Source: Actinobacillus porcinus (lineage in GTDB: Bacteria; Pseudomonadota; Gammaproteobacteria; Enterobacterales; Pasteurellaceae). From it: DNA of 64,000 nucleotides. The notes beneath the pieces are model-generated. The model was not told the DNA's origin, ran no database searches, and worked only from the letters and a program-made list of their open reading frames with translations. How positions within the stretch are numbered: position 1 is the stretch's first letter; each line of letters opens with the position of its first letter. This document shows, one piece after another, positions 52,670 through 62,095 of this stretch. The position numbers and the translations under genes were made by a program. Location of the stretch: NCBI RefSeq assembly GCF_901764995.1, contig NZ_CABFKI010000010.1, positions 1-64,000 of the forward strand, read 5' to 3'.

Positions 52670-53356
52670 TTAATTATTTTTTGCAAATACTTGGCGTTGC
52701 AAGATTGTAGTAAACTCATCAATAAAGTTACCGTAATTTTGCTCTAATTTATTTACACGCAAGCTTAAACGGTTATAAGCCATAACCGCAGGGATCGCTG
52801 CAAACAAACCAATTGCGGTTGCAATTAAGGCTTCTGCGATACCCGGTGCAACCATTTGCAAGGTGGCTTGTTTTGCACCACTCAATGCCATAAATGCGTG
52901 CATAATCCCCCACACGGTTCCAAACAACCCCACATAAGGGCTTACAGAAGCAACCGTTGCAAGGAAAGGAATTCGATTTTCTAAATCTTCTAATTCACGA
53001 TTCATTGCAAGATTCATCGCACGTGTGCTTCCTTTAATAATGGCATCAGGTGCGTCTGGATTTACTTGTTTTAAACGTGAAAACTCTTTAAAGCCCGCGA
53101 AGAAAATTTGCTCACTACCGGTTAAATTAGCATCTCTGCGGTTTGATAAACCATCATATAATTTATTCAAATCTTCACCGGACCAAAAACGATCTTCAAA
53201 TGCATTTGAATCTCTTAACGCGCTCGTCAAAATACGGCTACGCTGAATAATAATCGCCCAAGAAATAATAGAGAACGAAATAAGAATAAGAATAACGATT
53301 TGAACAACGATACTCGCCTTTAGAAATAAATCTAAAAAGTTCAATTCAGCAGTCAT
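52670..53356 (-). CDS. tolQ: Tol-Pal system protein TolQ
   Basis: A 228-residue MotA/TolQ/ExbB protein with three membrane segments (about 15-38, 130-155, 168-190). The conserved [25 protein letters not shown] and [24 protein letters not shown] form the channel region. ATG 53356 ([11 protein letters not shown]) is chosen over TTG 53368, with GGAG upstream. It follows ybgC. Confidence 0.95.
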   Translation of the reverse strand: MTAELNFLDLFLKASIVVQIVILILISFSIISWAIIIQRSRILTSALRDSNAFEDRFWSGEDLNKLYDGLSNRRDANLTGSEQIFFAGFKEFSRLKQVNPDAPDAIIKGSTRAMNLAMNRELEDLENRIPFLATVASVSPYVGLFGTVWGIMHAFMALSGAKQATLQMVAPGIAEALIATAIGLFAAIPAVMAYNRLSLRVNKLEQNYGNFIDEFTTILQRQVFAKNN

Positions 53357-53423
53357 TGATAACTCCAAGTAATAAGCGTTTGTTTAAAGAAGTTTATTCT
53401 TTATAAACCCTTTCTCACAAAAC

Positions 53424-53828
53424 TTAGTTTAAAAATGCAGCTTTAACTTCTTTAGGAAGTGCTACGGGTTTCATTTTGCTAAGATCAACACAAGCCACTT
53501 TAACTGTTGCTGTACTCAGCACGGTTTCAGCTCGTTGTAAAAGCTGAGTAAATAAAATTGTTGCCCCTTTAATTTCAGTGACTTGAGTCATCACAGTCAG
53601 TAAATCATCAAGCTTTGCCGGCACGTTATAGTCAATGGACATGGATTTGACCACAAAAGCCAATTGACGTTCATTTAATAAAGCCTGCTGTGAAAAATTT
53701 AAGGAACGTAAAAATTCTGTTCTCGCCCGCTCATAAAAATGTAAATAACGTGCGTGATACACAACGCCGCCCGCATCAGTATCTTCGTAATACACTCGCA
53801 CAGGAAAAACAAATTCCTTACTTGTCAT
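53424..53828 (-). CDS. ybgC: Acyl-CoA thioesterase YbgC
   Basis: A 134-residue hot-dog thioesterase. VRVYYEDTDAGGVVYHARYLHFYERARTEFLR contains the catalytic aspartate of the 4-hydroxybenzoyl-CoA thioesterase type. YbgC hydrolyses short-chain or acyl-ACP-bound thioesters and heads the tol-pal operon as in most gammaproteobacteria. ATG 53828 (MTSKEFVFPVR) is preferred over the longer frame. Confidence 0.92.
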   Translation of the reverse strand: MTSKEFVFPVRVYYEDTDAGGVVYHARYLHFYERARTEFLRSLNFSQQALLNERQLAFVVKSMSIDYNVPAKLDDLLTVMTQVTEIKGATILFTQLLQRAETVLSTATVKVACVDLSKMKPVALPKEVKAAFLN

Positions 53829-53925
53829 AGAGTTAGCTACCTCATCCTTTTTGCGGCTAAAAACGCGCATATTGTAGAACTAGTCTAATTTATTAGCAAT
53901 AGATCTTTGCATGATCAGAATAAAA

Positions 53926-53948
53926 AAAGAGCCCTTAACGAGCTCTTT
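53926..53948 (-). terminator. Terminator after cydX
   Basis: On the minus strand AAAGAGC..GCTCTTT forms a 7-bp stem with a 9-base loop followed by TTTTATTC, 21 bases after the cydX stop. Confidence 0.8.
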
Positions 53949-53968
53949 GTATAAATTAAGTATTTTGA

Positions 53969-54070
53969 TTATTTAGAATCAAAACCACCTTTATTTTCAA
54001 TTTTTTTGGTGATTGTAACGCTTGCCCAGATCGCAGCCAACACGCCCACTACCCAAATTGCATAGAACAT
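53969..54070 (-). CDS. cydX: Cytochrome bd oxidase small subunit CydX
   Basis: A 33-residue single-helix membrane protein, starting MFYAIWVVGVLAAIWASVTI and ending GGFDSK. The pattern (short aromatic start, one membrane helix, charged tail) and the position 15 bases after cydB identify CydX/YbgT, which stabilises the haem groups of the bd oxidase. GGAG lies 6-9 bases before ATG 54070. It is easily missed because of its size. Confidence 0.9.
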   Translation of the reverse strand: MFYAIWVVGVLAAIWASVTITKKIENKGGFDSK

Positions 54071-54085
54071 AAATATCTCCTTACA

Positions 54086-55222
54086 TTAGTATAATGAGTT
54101 TTTGTTTTCTTCGATGAACTCAGCGTCCAAACGACCAAACATTTTCACGTACGACCAGATAGTATATGCCAATGAAATCACCACAAACACTAACGCTAAA
54201 CCTAACATTAAGGTTAAGGTTAATTCACTTGATGTGGAATCCCACATGAGTAAACTCATTTCAGGGTGTGTGATTGATGGCATCACAAATGGGAACATCG
54301 CAACTGCACAGGTTAAAATCACACCAATCATTGTTAATGATGAGAAGAAGAATGAAGAACCTGAACGATTTGCTTTTGATGCACCAATATTGGCTAATGC
54401 ACCCACTACAACTAATGCCGGTAAAACATATAACACAGGCATTTCATTATAGTTATTGAACCATGCACCAACCGCTGTTTCTACAGTTTTGCCTAATGGT
54501 GATGATGGTGCAAAGTGATCAATTTCACTTGTCACAACATAACCTTCTTTAAACAACAACCAAACCCCGGCTAATACAAATAAAATCAAGGTTGCAAATG
54601 CCCCTACTTGGGTTACCGCGCGTGCACGATTACGTAGCTCTGCAGTGGTTTTCATTTGTAACCAAGCTGCACCATGAGTCGTTAACATAGCAAAGCTGAT
54701 TAAACCACAAAGTAATGCAAATGGATTAAGCAATTCAAAGAATGAACCCGTGTATTTTACTTGCATTAAATCGTTGAATTCAAATGGCACACCTTGTAAT
54801 AAATTACCAAATGCCACACCAAAGACTAAGCTTGGTACGAAACCACTGATAAATAGTCCCCAGTCCCATGCACTACGCCATTTTGCATCATCTAATTTTG
54901 AACGATAATCAAAGGCTAACGGACGGAAAAATAATGCCGCAAGCACTAAAATCATTGCAATATAGAAGCCTGAAAATGAAGCAGCATAAACAAGTGGCCA
55001 AGCAGCAAACATTGCACCACCGGCTGTTAATAACCAAACTTGGTTACCATCCCAGTGTGGTGCCACAGAGTTAATTAAAATGCGTTTTTCAACTTCTTTT
55101 TTCGCCATGAAAGGAAGCAAATTCGCCATCCCCATATCGAAACCGTCTGTAATCACAAAACCGATAAGAAGTACACAAACAAGCACCCACCAAATAAAGC
55201 GTAAAAATTCATAATCAATCAT
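54086..55222 (-). CDS. cydB: Cytochrome bd ubiquinol oxidase subunit II
   Basis: A 378-residue inner-membrane protein with about nine membrane segments. MIDYEFLRFIWWVLVCVLLIGFVITDGFDMGMANLLPF and NSVAPHWDGNQVWLLTAGGAMFAAWP are diagnostic. It pairs with CydA to reduce oxygen to water with high affinity. It begins 12 bases after cydA and is followed by cydX. Confidence 0.96.
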   Translation of the reverse strand: MIDYEFLRFIWWVLVCVLLIGFVITDGFDMGMANLLPFMAKKEVEKRILINSVAPHWDGNQVWLLTAGGAMFAAWPLVYAASFSGFYIAMILVLAALFFRPLAFDYRSKLDDAKWRSAWDWGLFISGFVPSLVFGVAFGNLLQGVPFEFNDLMQVKYTGSFFELLNPFALLCGLISFAMLTTHGAAWLQMKTTAELRNRARAVTQVGAFATLILFVLAGVWLLFKEGYVVTSEIDHFAPSSPLGKTVETAVGAWFNNYNEMPVLYVLPALVVVGALANIGASKANRSGSSFFFSSLTMIGVILTCAVAMFPFVMPSITHPEMSLLMWDSTSSELTLTLMLGLALVFVVISLAYTIWSYVKMFGRLDAEFIEENKNSLY

Positions 55223-55234
55223 AATAAACTCCTA

Positions 55235-56797
55235 CTATTTAGTTGATTGCTCGAAGTAGTAACGACCTGTTTTTAATGAACTTGGCCCTAAACGACCAAA
55301 TTTGAACATTAAATACATTTCTACAACAAGGAAGATTGTGTAAAGACCACAGATCAACGCAATTGAGAACCAAAGATCACCCACACCCAATGATGAGTTA
55401 GCCACACCCACAGGTAATACATCGGTAATTGCCCATGGTTGACGGCCATATTCAGCTAAGAACCAACCACATTCAATTGCAATCCAAGGCAATGGTAAGC
55501 CCCATAATAATGCTTTAAGTAACAAACCACTTTGTTCTGTTTTGCCACGTAAGTTTTGCACAAATGCCCCCAATAACAGCATAATGAGCAAACCACCTAC
55601 TGCAGCCATAACGCGGAATGACCAGAATACAGGAGCGACATTAGGAATACTGTCTGCCGCCGCTGCTTTCACTTGAGCATCAGTCGCATCAACCACTTTA
55701 TCTGTATAACGTTTTAATAATAGACCATAGCCTAAATCTTCACGTACATTTAAGAATTGCGCTTTTGTAGCTTCGTCAATTTGGCCTGCTTTTTTCTGTG
55801 CACGTAGCTCTTCTAATAAACCATAGGCAACCATACCATTACGTACACGTTCTTCATTGCGTGCTTCAAGATCAACTAAACCCGGGAATTGTTTATCTAA
55901 AGAACGCGTTGCAATAATACCACCTAACATTGGCACTGAAATCGCAAAATCATTTTTACGTTCTGCTTGGTTAGGAATAGCAAGTGCATTCCATGCAGCC
56001 GGTGCAGGTTGAGTATGCCATTCCGCTTCCATTGCGGCTAATTTAACCGGTTGTGTTTTCGCCACATCATAGCCGGACTCATCCCCCATAATCATTACAC
56101 CAATAGAAGCAATAAAGCCAAAGGTTGCAGCAATTGAGAATGAACGTTTTGCAAAACCAAGGTCACGACCTTTCAAAATATAGTATGAGCTGATTGCAAG
56201 AACAAACATGGCACCAGAAACATAGCCGGCAGATAATGTGTGTAGGAATTTACTTTGAGCCGCAGGGTTCATCCATAAATCCATAAAACTTGTCATTTCC
56301 ATTCGCATGGTTTCAAAGTTAAATTCTGATGCTACCGGGTTTTGCATCCAGCCATTTGCCACCAAAATCCACATTGCCGATAAGTTAGAACCAAATGCCA
56401 CACAATAAGTTGTTAGCAAATGTTTACCTTTTGATAAACGATCCCAACCGAAGAAGAATAAACCAACGAATGTTGATTCAAGGAAGAATGCAAGCAATGC
56501 TTCAATCGCCAATGGCGCACCGAAAATATCGCCCACATAATGAGAATAATATGACCAGTTAGTACCAAATTGGAATTCCATTGTGATACCGGTTGTGACA
56601 CCAAGAGCAAAGTTAATACCGAATAATTTGCCCCAGAATTTTGTCATATCTTTGTAAACTTGTTTGCCCGTTACCACATAAGTCGTTTCCATGATCACAA
56701 GAAGGAAAGAAAGACCCAATGTTAAAGGCACAAACAAAAAGTGATACAACGCAGTTAACGCAAACTGCAAACGAGAGAGTTCTATAACGTCTAACAT
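55235..56797 (-). CDS. cydA: Cytochrome bd ubiquinol oxidase subunit I
   Basis: A 520-residue subunit carrying the haems. [30 protein letters not shown] has His19, a haem ligand; [22 protein letters not shown] and the Q-loop (about 250-380) follow, ending with WITDVLP-type [18 protein letters not shown] 56797 has AAGGAG 7 bases upstream; the longer frame to 56860 is rejected. The 460-base upstream region holds candidate CRP and FNR-like sites, as expected for an oxygen-regulated operon. Confidence 0.96.
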   Translation of the reverse strand: MLDVIELSRLQFALTALYHFLFVPLTLGLSFLLVIMETTYVVTGKQVYKDMTKFWGKLFGINFALGVTTGITMEFQFGTNWSYYSHYVGDIFGAPLAIEALLAFFLESTFVGLFFFGWDRLSKGKHLLTTYCVAFGSNLSAMWILVANGWMQNPVASEFNFETMRMEMTSFMDLWMNPAAQSKFLHTLSAGYVSGAMFVLAISSYYILKGRDLGFAKRSFSIAATFGFIASIGVMIMGDESGYDVAKTQPVKLAAMEAEWHTQPAPAAWNALAIPNQAERKNDFAISVPMLGGIIATRSLDKQFPGLVDLEARNEERVRNGMVAYGLLEELRAQKKAGQIDEATKAQFLNVREDLGYGLLLKRYTDKVVDATDAQVKAAAADSIPNVAPVFWSFRVMAAVGGLLIMLLLGAFVQNLRGKTEQSGLLLKALLWGLPLPWIAIECGWFLAEYGRQPWAITDVLPVGVANSSLGVGDLWFSIALICGLYTIFLVVEMYLMFKFGRLGPSSLKTGRYYFEQSTK

Positions 56798-57260
56798 CTC
56801 GTAACTCCTTGTAAATGCTACAAGCTCATGATTACTAATGTAACCACCCCAGCCACACAAAGCAACGATCTACATTTTTTGTGTGAATATAGAATTAACT
56901 CCACAACAACCGCACTAAGCACGATATCTATAGAGATAACTCTAAAATGGTACTCATTCTACTACTATTTGTAAGGATAAAAAATAGTGAAAATGTTACC
57001 CAGATCACATTTTTAAAAATAAAATCAAATTTATGAAATAAATAAAAATTTTAAAAATTGATCTAGCGCAAATTATACGTTTTTTCTCACAATTTACAAC
57101 ATAACTCCACGCATTTTGAGTAAAGCTATAGACAAACCCTTTTGATTCTGTTATTTTCTGTTCAATTTTATTGTAAGAATTTATGGCTAATGCCCACTAT
57201 AAACGTATTTTTATATATGTTATATGGATTTAGCGACAAAATTTTCTAAGGATTTTCAGT
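56798..57260. promoter_or_regulatory. Divergent AT-rich control region of cydABX and the DUF5339 gene
   Basis: No gene is seen. TGTTACCCAGATCACA (56994-57009) is a good CRP-type site. TTGATCTAGCGCAA (57058-57071) has one intact FNR half-site (TTGAT) and a poor second half. Long A/T runs lie around 57010-57055. Oxygen and carbon control of cyd is known in relatives; these assignments are by eye only. Confidence 0.45.
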
Positions 57261-57578
57261 ATGAAAAAATACGCTATTTTTTTGACCGCGCTTTTTTCTG
57301 GTCTTTTATTTATTCATTCCAATGCTCAAGCTGCAGAGCAAAAAGTAGATGAAAAATTACCGTTACAATGCCAAAAGTTATTCAGTGAAACAGATAAATT
57401 AATCACCGAAGCTAAAAATCAACCCGGCACACATACACAAATTAATAAAATTCAAAGCAAACTTAACCAAAGTAAAAAACAAATTCTTGAAATGGAATTA
57501 GCCACACAAATTAAAAGTTGTGATCACGGTCTGGCTAAATTAACCCATTTAAATAAAGGACAAGAAGAGACCAACTAA
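57261..57578 (+). CDS. Small periplasmic protein, DUF5339-like
   Basis: A 105-residue secreted protein: signal peptide MKKYAIFLTALFSGLLFIHS ending AQAA, then a helical, charged region with two cysteines (LQCQKLFSETDKLITEAK.., KSCDHGLAKLTHL) likely to form a disulfide. The pattern resembles Pasteurellaceae DUF5339 proteins; no function is known to me. It is monocistronic, divergent from cydABX, with AAGGA before ATG and its own terminator. Confidence 0.6.
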   Translation: MKKYAIFLTALFSGLLFIHSNAQAAEQKVDEKLPLQCQKLFSETDKLITEAKNQPGTHTQINKIQSKLNQSKKQILEMELATQIKSCDHGLAKLTHLNKGQEETN

Positions 57579-57582
57579 TGAG

Positions 57583-57613
57583 AAAGGCTTATTTATAATG
57601 AATAAGCCTTTTT
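57583..57613. terminator. Bidirectional terminator between the DUF5339 gene and ruvB
   Basis: AAGGCTTATT and AATAAGCCTT form a 10-bp stem with a 7-base loop followed by TTTCTTTTT on the plus strand. Confidence 0.85.
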
Positions 57614-57617
57614 CTTT

Positions 57618-58625
57618 TTATTCCGTTAACTTTTGTAACCCAAAATGGCGATAGGTTTGCGAAGTAGCAATACGACCACGTGGCGTACGCTGTAAAAAAC
57701 CTTGCTGAATCAAATAAGGTTCTAATACATCTTCGATGGTGTCCCGCTCTTCACCAATGGCGGCAGCAAGGTTATCTAAGCCCACCGGCCCACCATCAAA
57801 ACGCTCAATAATCGAACTTAATAACTTACGATCAAGATAATCAAATCCTGCTTGGTCAATATCTAACATCGCCAGTGCTTCTTTCGCAATACTCTCACTA
57901 ATCACACCGCGGTTTTTCACATCCGCATAATCTCGAACACGGCGCAAGAGTCGATTGGCAATACGTGGGGTTCCACGTGAACGGCGTGCAATTTCATGAG
58001 CGGCTTCATCAGAAATTTCAAGGTTTAAACAGACCGCACTTCGACTCACAATCGCCGTCAAATCCTCTACCGAATAGAATTCTAACCGTTGCACAATCCC
58101 AAAACGGTCGCGCAAAGGCGAAGTTAATGACCCCGCACGTGTTGTTGCGCCTACCAAAGTGAAAGGCGGCAAATCTAACTTAATAGAGCGTGCAGCCGGC
58201 CCTTCACCAATCATAATATCCAGCTGATAATCTTCCATAGCAGGATACAGCACTTCTTCAATCGCAGGCGATAATCGATGGATTTCATCAATAAACAACA
58301 CATCATGGGGTTCAAGATTGGTCAACATCGCTGCCAAATCGCCTGCTTTTTCCAATACAGGCCCCGATGTAGTACGAATGTTAACACCCATTTCATTGGC
58401 GACAATATTCGCCAAGGTAGTTTTCCCCAATCCCGGAGGTCCAAAAATCAATAAATGATCTAAGGCGTCTTGGCGCAATTTTGCCGCTTGAATAAAAATC
58501 TCCATTTGCGACCGCACTTGCGGTTGCCCCACATAGTCTTGCAACAATTTAGGGCGAATAGCACGATCTACGGCTTCATCATCAAATTTAGCAACGCCAC
58601 TTATTAATCTATCTGCTTCAATCAT
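57618..58625 (-). CDS. ruvB: Holliday junction helicase RuvB
   Basis: A 335-residue AAA+ motor. Walker A is [19 protein letters not shown], Walker [12 protein letters not shown], sensor [19 protein letters not shown] with the arginine finger region, and a C-terminal winged helix ([16 protein letters not shown]). With RuvA it drives branch migration. It starts 25 bases after ruvA. Confidence 0.97.
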   Translation of the reverse strand: MIEADRLISGVAKFDDEAVDRAIRPKLLQDYVGQPQVRSQMEIFIQAAKLRQDALDHLLIFGPPGLGKTTLANIVANEMGVNIRTTSGPVLEKAGDLAAMLTNLEPHDVLFIDEIHRLSPAIEEVLYPAMEDYQLDIMIGEGPAARSIKLDLPPFTLVGATTRAGSLTSPLRDRFGIVQRLEFYSVEDLTAIVSRSAVCLNLEISDEAAHEIARRSRGTPRIANRLLRRVRDYADVKNRGVISESIAKEALAMLDIDQAGFDYLDRKLLSSIIERFDGGPVGLDNLAAAIGEERDTIEDVLEPYLIQQGFLQRTPRGRIATSQTYRHFGLQKLTE

Positions 58626-58650
58626 TTGCTCTACAATTCTTTCTTTATTC

Positions 58651-59265
58651 TTACAACGCCGCTTTTAAGGCTTCTCGAATTAACTGTTCGCTGGTCAAAC
58701 CGGCTTTCGCCACTTTCTTCACCATTTTCTCCGCTTCAGCCCCTTTATAGCCTAACGCCATTAATGCCGCAACCGCTTCATCCGTTGGGGCATCAAGGGC
58801 GATTGGTTCTATATTTGGCGCAGAAATTGACTGACTTTCCACAAAGAAATCCGGCTGTTGTACACCTTTAAATTTGCCTTTCAGCTCGACCAATAAACGC
58901 TCTGCCGTTTTCTTACCTACGCCTGGAATTTTAACTAATTTTGACAGTTCTTCTCGTTCAATGGCATAAGCAAATTCATGTACAGACATAGCAGACAAAA
59001 TTGCCAGCGCCAACTTTGGCCCAACTCCATTGGTTTTAATTAATTCACGGAATAAAGTGCGGTCAGTTTTCGTGGAAAATCCAAACAGCAAATGCGCATC
59101 TTCACGCACCACCAAATGCGTAAACAACGTACAATCTTGACCCGTTTCAGGCAAATTATAAAAACTTGTCATGGGCAACAACAACTCGTACCCCACGCCT
59201 TGCACATCAAGCAAAATTTCAGGCGGTTGTTTTTCAATAAGTTTTCCCTGTAAGCGACCGATCAT
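58651..59265 (-). CDS. ruvA: Holliday junction DNA-binding protein RuvA
   Basis: A 204-residue protein: [28 protein letters not shown] (OB fold), two helix-hairpin-helix motifs ([29 protein letters not shown]) and the C-terminal RuvB-binding domain. It binds the four-way junction as a tetramer. A strong hairpin separates it from ruvC. Confidence 0.97.
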   Translation of the reverse strand: MIGRLQGKLIEKQPPEILLDVQGVGYELLLPMTSFYNLPETGQDCTLFTHLVVREDAHLLFGFSTKTDRTLFRELIKTNGVGPKLALAILSAMSVHEFAYAIEREELSKLVKIPGVGKKTAERLLVELKGKFKGVQQPDFFVESQSISAPNIEPIALDAPTDEAVAALMALGYKGAEAEKMVKKVAKAGLTSEQLIREALKAAL

Positions 59266-59273
59266 CTTAAATT

Positions 59274-59307
59274 CCCAATAAAAAAATTTCCGCTATAATA
59301 GCGGAAA
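59274..59307 (-). terminator. Intrinsic terminator between ruvC and ruvA
   Basis: TTTCCGCTA and TAGCGGAAA form a 9-bp stem with a 3-base loop; on the minus strand a T7 run follows. ruvAB would then need read-through or its own promoter. Confidence 0.75.
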
Positions 59308-59326
59308 AGACTGAACAAAACAACAG

Positions 59327-59899
59327 TTAAATTTTTAAGCGAAAACGCCCACGGCTATAACGCGTACGCAAAAGTGCGGTTAATTTTTCTTGTGTTTCTG
59401 TAGGTTTTGCACTACGTGAAACCTGCAAACTATGTTGCATACTGTGTGCATGAGTAATAGCAATAGCCAACGCATCCGCCGCATCCGCTTGAGGCTTATC
59501 GGATAATTTTAAAATGCGCGTCACCATATCCTGTACCTGCGCTTTATCTGCCGAACCGATTCCCGTCACCGTTTGTTTCACTAAACGAGCGGCATACTCA
59601 AAAACAGGCAAATCTTGATTTACAGCTGCCACAATCGCCGTGCCACGAGCTTGCCCCAATTTTAGGGCTGAATTTGGATTTTTTGCCAAAAAGACTTCTT
59701 CTATGGCAAACATATCGGGTTGAAATTGCATAATAATTTCCGTGACACCTGCGTAAATGCGCTTTAAACGCGTAGGCATATCTTCAGCTAATGTGCGAAT
59801 GGCTCCGCTGCCAAGATATTCTAATGTCCGTCCATTTTGACGAATAACACCATAGCCTGTAACCCGTGAGCCCGGGTCAATACCTAAAATAATTGCCAT
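59327..59899 (-). CDS. ruvC: Holliday junction resolvase RuvC
   Basis: A 190-residue resolvase: [16 protein letters not shown] holds catalytic Asp7, [23 protein letters not shown] the glutamate, and [14 protein letters not shown] the C-terminal aspartates. It cuts Holliday junctions. The ruvC-ruvA-ruvB order on one strand is standard. ATG 59899. Confidence 0.96.
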   Translation of the reverse strand: MAIILGIDPGSRVTGYGVIRQNGRTLEYLGSGAIRTLAEDMPTRLKRIYAGVTEIIMQFQPDMFAIEEVFLAKNPNSALKLGQARGTAIVAAVNQDLPVFEYAARLVKQTVTGIGSADKAQVQDMVTRILKLSDKPQADAADALAIAITHAHSMQHSLQVSRSAKPTETQEKLTALLRTRYSRGRFRLKI

Positions 59900-59916
59900 T
59901 ATTTTCCCTAAAATAA

Positions 59917-59947
59917 AAAGTGGATTTGTTTCAATAAACCCACTTTA
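59917..59947 (-). terminator. Terminator after the small lipoprotein gene
   Basis: AAGTGG and CCACTT enclose a loop on the minus strand and are followed by TTTTATTTT, about 32 bases after the lipoprotein stop. Confidence 0.6.
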
Positions 59948-59978
59948 TATATTAAATACTACAAATTAATGCGGTACA

Positions 59979-60425
59979 TTACTTCGCGATAGCACAGTTC
60001 TTTGCAAGAATGACGTTGTTAGCAGTGAACATAACCGGAACGGTGGTTTCTGCCGTTTTGGCATTAAAACCCACATCTAAAGACCAAATATTGGTGCCGG
60101 ATACAAACTTCACCCCATCCTGATAAGCGGTATCAACTTTTAAGTTTTTACCCACTGTCTTTTTCTGAATCGTCACTGTTGCCGTTTCAGCTTCGCCATT
60201 TTTGAAGGTATAAACAGCCACAACAGGTTGATTTGTTTTACCTTTTACACTACAAGCATAAGCAATGGTTTTCGTTTCCGGTTGCACTGAATTTGTTGCT
60301 GTGCTTTCATGCGATGCCACATTTTCAGTTTGTTTAACGGTTGAAGAAACCGTATCAGAATGACCTGAACAAGCTGCTAACAACGCTACCGCACCTAAGA
60401 TTGAAAATGATTTCACTAATTTCAT
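59979..60425 (-). CDS. Small lipoprotein, possibly lysozyme-inhibitor-like
   Basis: A 148-residue lipoprotein: MKLVKSFSILGAVALLAAC with lipobox LAAC, a Ser/Thr-rich linker to about residue 50, then a globular part starting IAYACSVKGKTNQPVVAVYTF and ending VILAKNCAIAK. Paired cysteines at both ends and the YxC start recall MliC/PliC lysozyme inhibitors or adhesin-complex-like proteins, but the match is weak. ATG 60425 is preferred because it gives a proper signal peptide. It sits between yebC and ruvC with terminators on both sides, so it is transcribed alone. Confidence 0.5.
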   Translation of the reverse strand: MKLVKSFSILGAVALLAACSGHSDTVSSTVKQTENVASHESTATNSVQPETKTIAYACSVKGKTNQPVVAVYTFKNGEAETATVTIQKKTVGKNLKVDTAYQDGVKFVSGTNIWSLDVGFNAKTAETTVPVMFTANNVILAKNCAIAK

Positions 60426-60484
60426 AATGTTCCTTTTTATCAATAAAAATGACATCTAATTAGAAAATTTCATTTTTCAAAAGT

Positions 60485-60523
60485 TCAAAAAAATAATCTC
60501 AATCCAATCAGATTGAGATTATT
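60485..60523 (-). terminator. Strong terminator after yebC
   Basis: AATAATCTCAATC and GATTGAGATTATT form a 13-bp stem with a 6-base loop and a following T7 tract on the minus strand. Confidence 0.9.
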
Positions 60524-60533
60524 AAAAAATCAA

Positions 60534-61274
60534 TTACAACGTTGCCGCTACTTCATCACTGATTTCACCGTTGTGATACACGTTTTGTACGTCATCACAA
60601 TCTTCAAGACGGTTAATTAAATCCAGTAATTTCGGTGCGGTTTCTGCATCAAGCTCAACAGTTGTGGATGGGATCATGGTCACTTCTGCGTTTTCAATTT
60701 TAAAGCCGGCCGCTTCAATACCATCGCGCACAGTGCCTAAATCTTCCCAAGCAGTGTAAATTTCAAATGAACCGTCATCTTGTGGTTGAATATCATCCGC
60801 ACCTGCTTCAATAGCCGCTTCGGTTAAGGCATCTTCATCAGCCTGAGCAATTAAAATTAAGCCTTTTTTGCTGAATAAGTAACCAACTGAACCTTCTGTA
60901 CCTAAGTTACCGCCACATTTTGTAAAGCTTGGGCGAACTTGAGAAATGGTGCGGTTTGCGTTATCACTTAAACATTCCACCATCACCGCTGTACCGCCCG
61001 GACCATAACCTTCATAAATACGGGTTTCCATATTGGTATCATCACCACCGCCAACACCGCGCTCGATAGCACGATTAATCGTATCGCGTGTCATATTGCT
61101 TGAAAGCGCTTTATCTACCGCCGCACGTAAACGTGGATTTGCACTCACATCGCCGCCACCAATTTTAGCTGCAGTCACTAATTCACGAATTAATTTTGTA
61201 AAGATTTTACCGCGTTGCGCGTCTTGCGCGGCTTTACGGTGTTTAATGTTAGCCCACTTACTATGACCTGCCAT
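60534..61274 (-). CDS. yebC: YebC/TACO1-family translation factor
   Basis: A 246-residue protein: [32 protein letters not shown] and [29 protein letters not shown] are hallmarks. The family was long described as transcriptional regulators and is now linked to translation of proline-rich stretches. It lies between nudB and the ruv genes, as in many gammaproteobacteria. A 333-base spacer with palindromic repeats lies upstream. Confidence 0.93.
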   Translation of the reverse strand: MAGHSKWANIKHRKAAQDAQRGKIFTKLIRELVTAAKIGGGDVSANPRLRAAVDKALSSNMTRDTINRAIERGVGGGDDTNMETRIYEGYGPGGTAVMVECLSDNANRTISQVRPSFTKCGGNLGTEGSVGYLFSKKGLILIAQADEDALTEAAIEAGADDIQPQDDGSFEIYTAWEDLGTVRDGIEAAGFKIENAEVTMIPSTTVELDAETAPKLLDLINRLEDCDDVQNVYHNGEISDEVAATL

Positions 61275-61607
61275 TCTCTTGTTTCCTTTTATGTTATTGT
61301 TACTTTCTTTGCTTCACCAAAGAAAGTAACCAAAGAAAGGTGACCCTGCTTTGCCTTGTTTCCTAAAAATGTTTTAATTTGTTTAACGGAAAATTTATAA
61401 ACTCGCTACGCTCAAACAGTATAAATTTTCCTACAAATTAAATCATTTTTAGGCGGCAAAGAAGGGAACCCATTGCTACATATTAAAGTGCGGTTAAAAA
61501 CAGCAAAATTTTTGGCCGCACTTGCTAAAACCTATACCCAGCCCCAAAGAACCGAATTACGCACAATCTAGTACGATTTTGCCATACTAGACCGACTGTT
61601 TACCTTT
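61275..61607. repeat. Palindromic repeat cluster upstream of yebC
   Basis: No gene is visible. From left to right: a perfect 13-bp inverted repeat GTTACTTTCTTTG/CAAAGAAAGTAAC (61299-61330); a large imperfect palindrome with arms CTTTGCC..CCTAAAAATG (from 61350) and CATTTTTAGG..GGCAAAG (to about 61461) around GGAAAATTTATA/TATAAATTTTCC; an imperfect uptake-signal pair AAGTGCGG/CCGCACTT (61486-61523); and the dispersed hairpin copy 2. It looks like a nest of small palindromic elements. Confidence 0.6.
61539..61591. repeat. Dispersed hairpin repeat, copy 2
   Basis: Begins CAGCCCCAAAG and ends in TCTAGTA..TACTAGA (7-bp stem). Related to the element at 12090-12143, with most differences being transitions and paired changes in the stem. 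Confidence 0.6.
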
Positions 61608-62048
61608 TTATTGATTGATTAAATACTTCTCAATTGCAGCCCGATTATTCCAAGATTTGGTCAATTCGGCTGCTTGTCCAACACTCAGCCATTGATAAGC
61701 TAAATGTTCCGTTAATATTGGCTCGAGCTCATCAGGCAATGCCAATAAAAACCAGTGTTCTTGACTATGAGTCACATTCGGGGCGTATTTATACCGAAAA
61801 TGGGGAAAAATTTCAAATTCTATGCTCTTTTTACAATCAATTAACTCGAAACCTTGCCCCAAAATATCCCAACCTGTTTCTTCTTTCACTTCTCGAAGTG
61901 CGGTCAAAAAAGGCGTTTCTTGTTCCGCTAACGACCCGGTGACAGATTGCCAAAAAGTCGGATCGTCTTTACGTTGCAACATTAATACGCGGTGGGTACT
62001 TTTGGCATAAATCACCACAAGAACACTATTGGGATTTTTGTACTGCAT
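61608..62048 (-). CDS. nudB: Dihydroneopterin triphosphate diphosphatase (Nudix) NudB
   Basis: A 146-residue Nudix hydrolase: GSLAEQETPFLTALREVKEETGW is the Nudix box (GX5EX7REUXEEXGU). It removes pyrophosphate from dihydroneopterin triphosphate in folate synthesis. ATG 62048 (MQYKNPNSVLVVIY) is chosen over TTG 62066. It follows aspS across a hairpin; the aspS-nudB-yebC-ruv order is conserved. Confidence 0.88.
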   Translation of the reverse strand: MQYKNPNSVLVVIYAKSTHRVLMLQRKDDPTFWQSVTGSLAEQETPFLTALREVKEETGWDILGQGFELIDCKKSIEFEIFPHFRYKYAPNVTHSQEHWFLLALPDELEPILTEHLAYQWLSVGQAAELTKSWNNRAAIEKYLINQ

Positions 62049-62057
62049 AAAAAGAAC

Positions 62058-62077
62058 GGTGAGCAAGGATGCTCACC
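62058..62077 (-). terminator. Hairpin between aspS and nudB
   Basis: GGTGAGC and GCTCACC form a 7-bp stem with a 6-base loop, followed on the minus strand by GTTCTTTTTATG, the last bases being the nudB start. It may attenuate nudB. Confidence 0.6.
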
Positions 62078-62095
62078 CTACCTGATTTACAATGA

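Noticed and set aside
57058..57071. FNR box upstream of cydA
   Set aside because: Only one half-site (TTGAT) matches; the second half (CGCAA) has two mismatches, so it is mentioned but not called as a feature.
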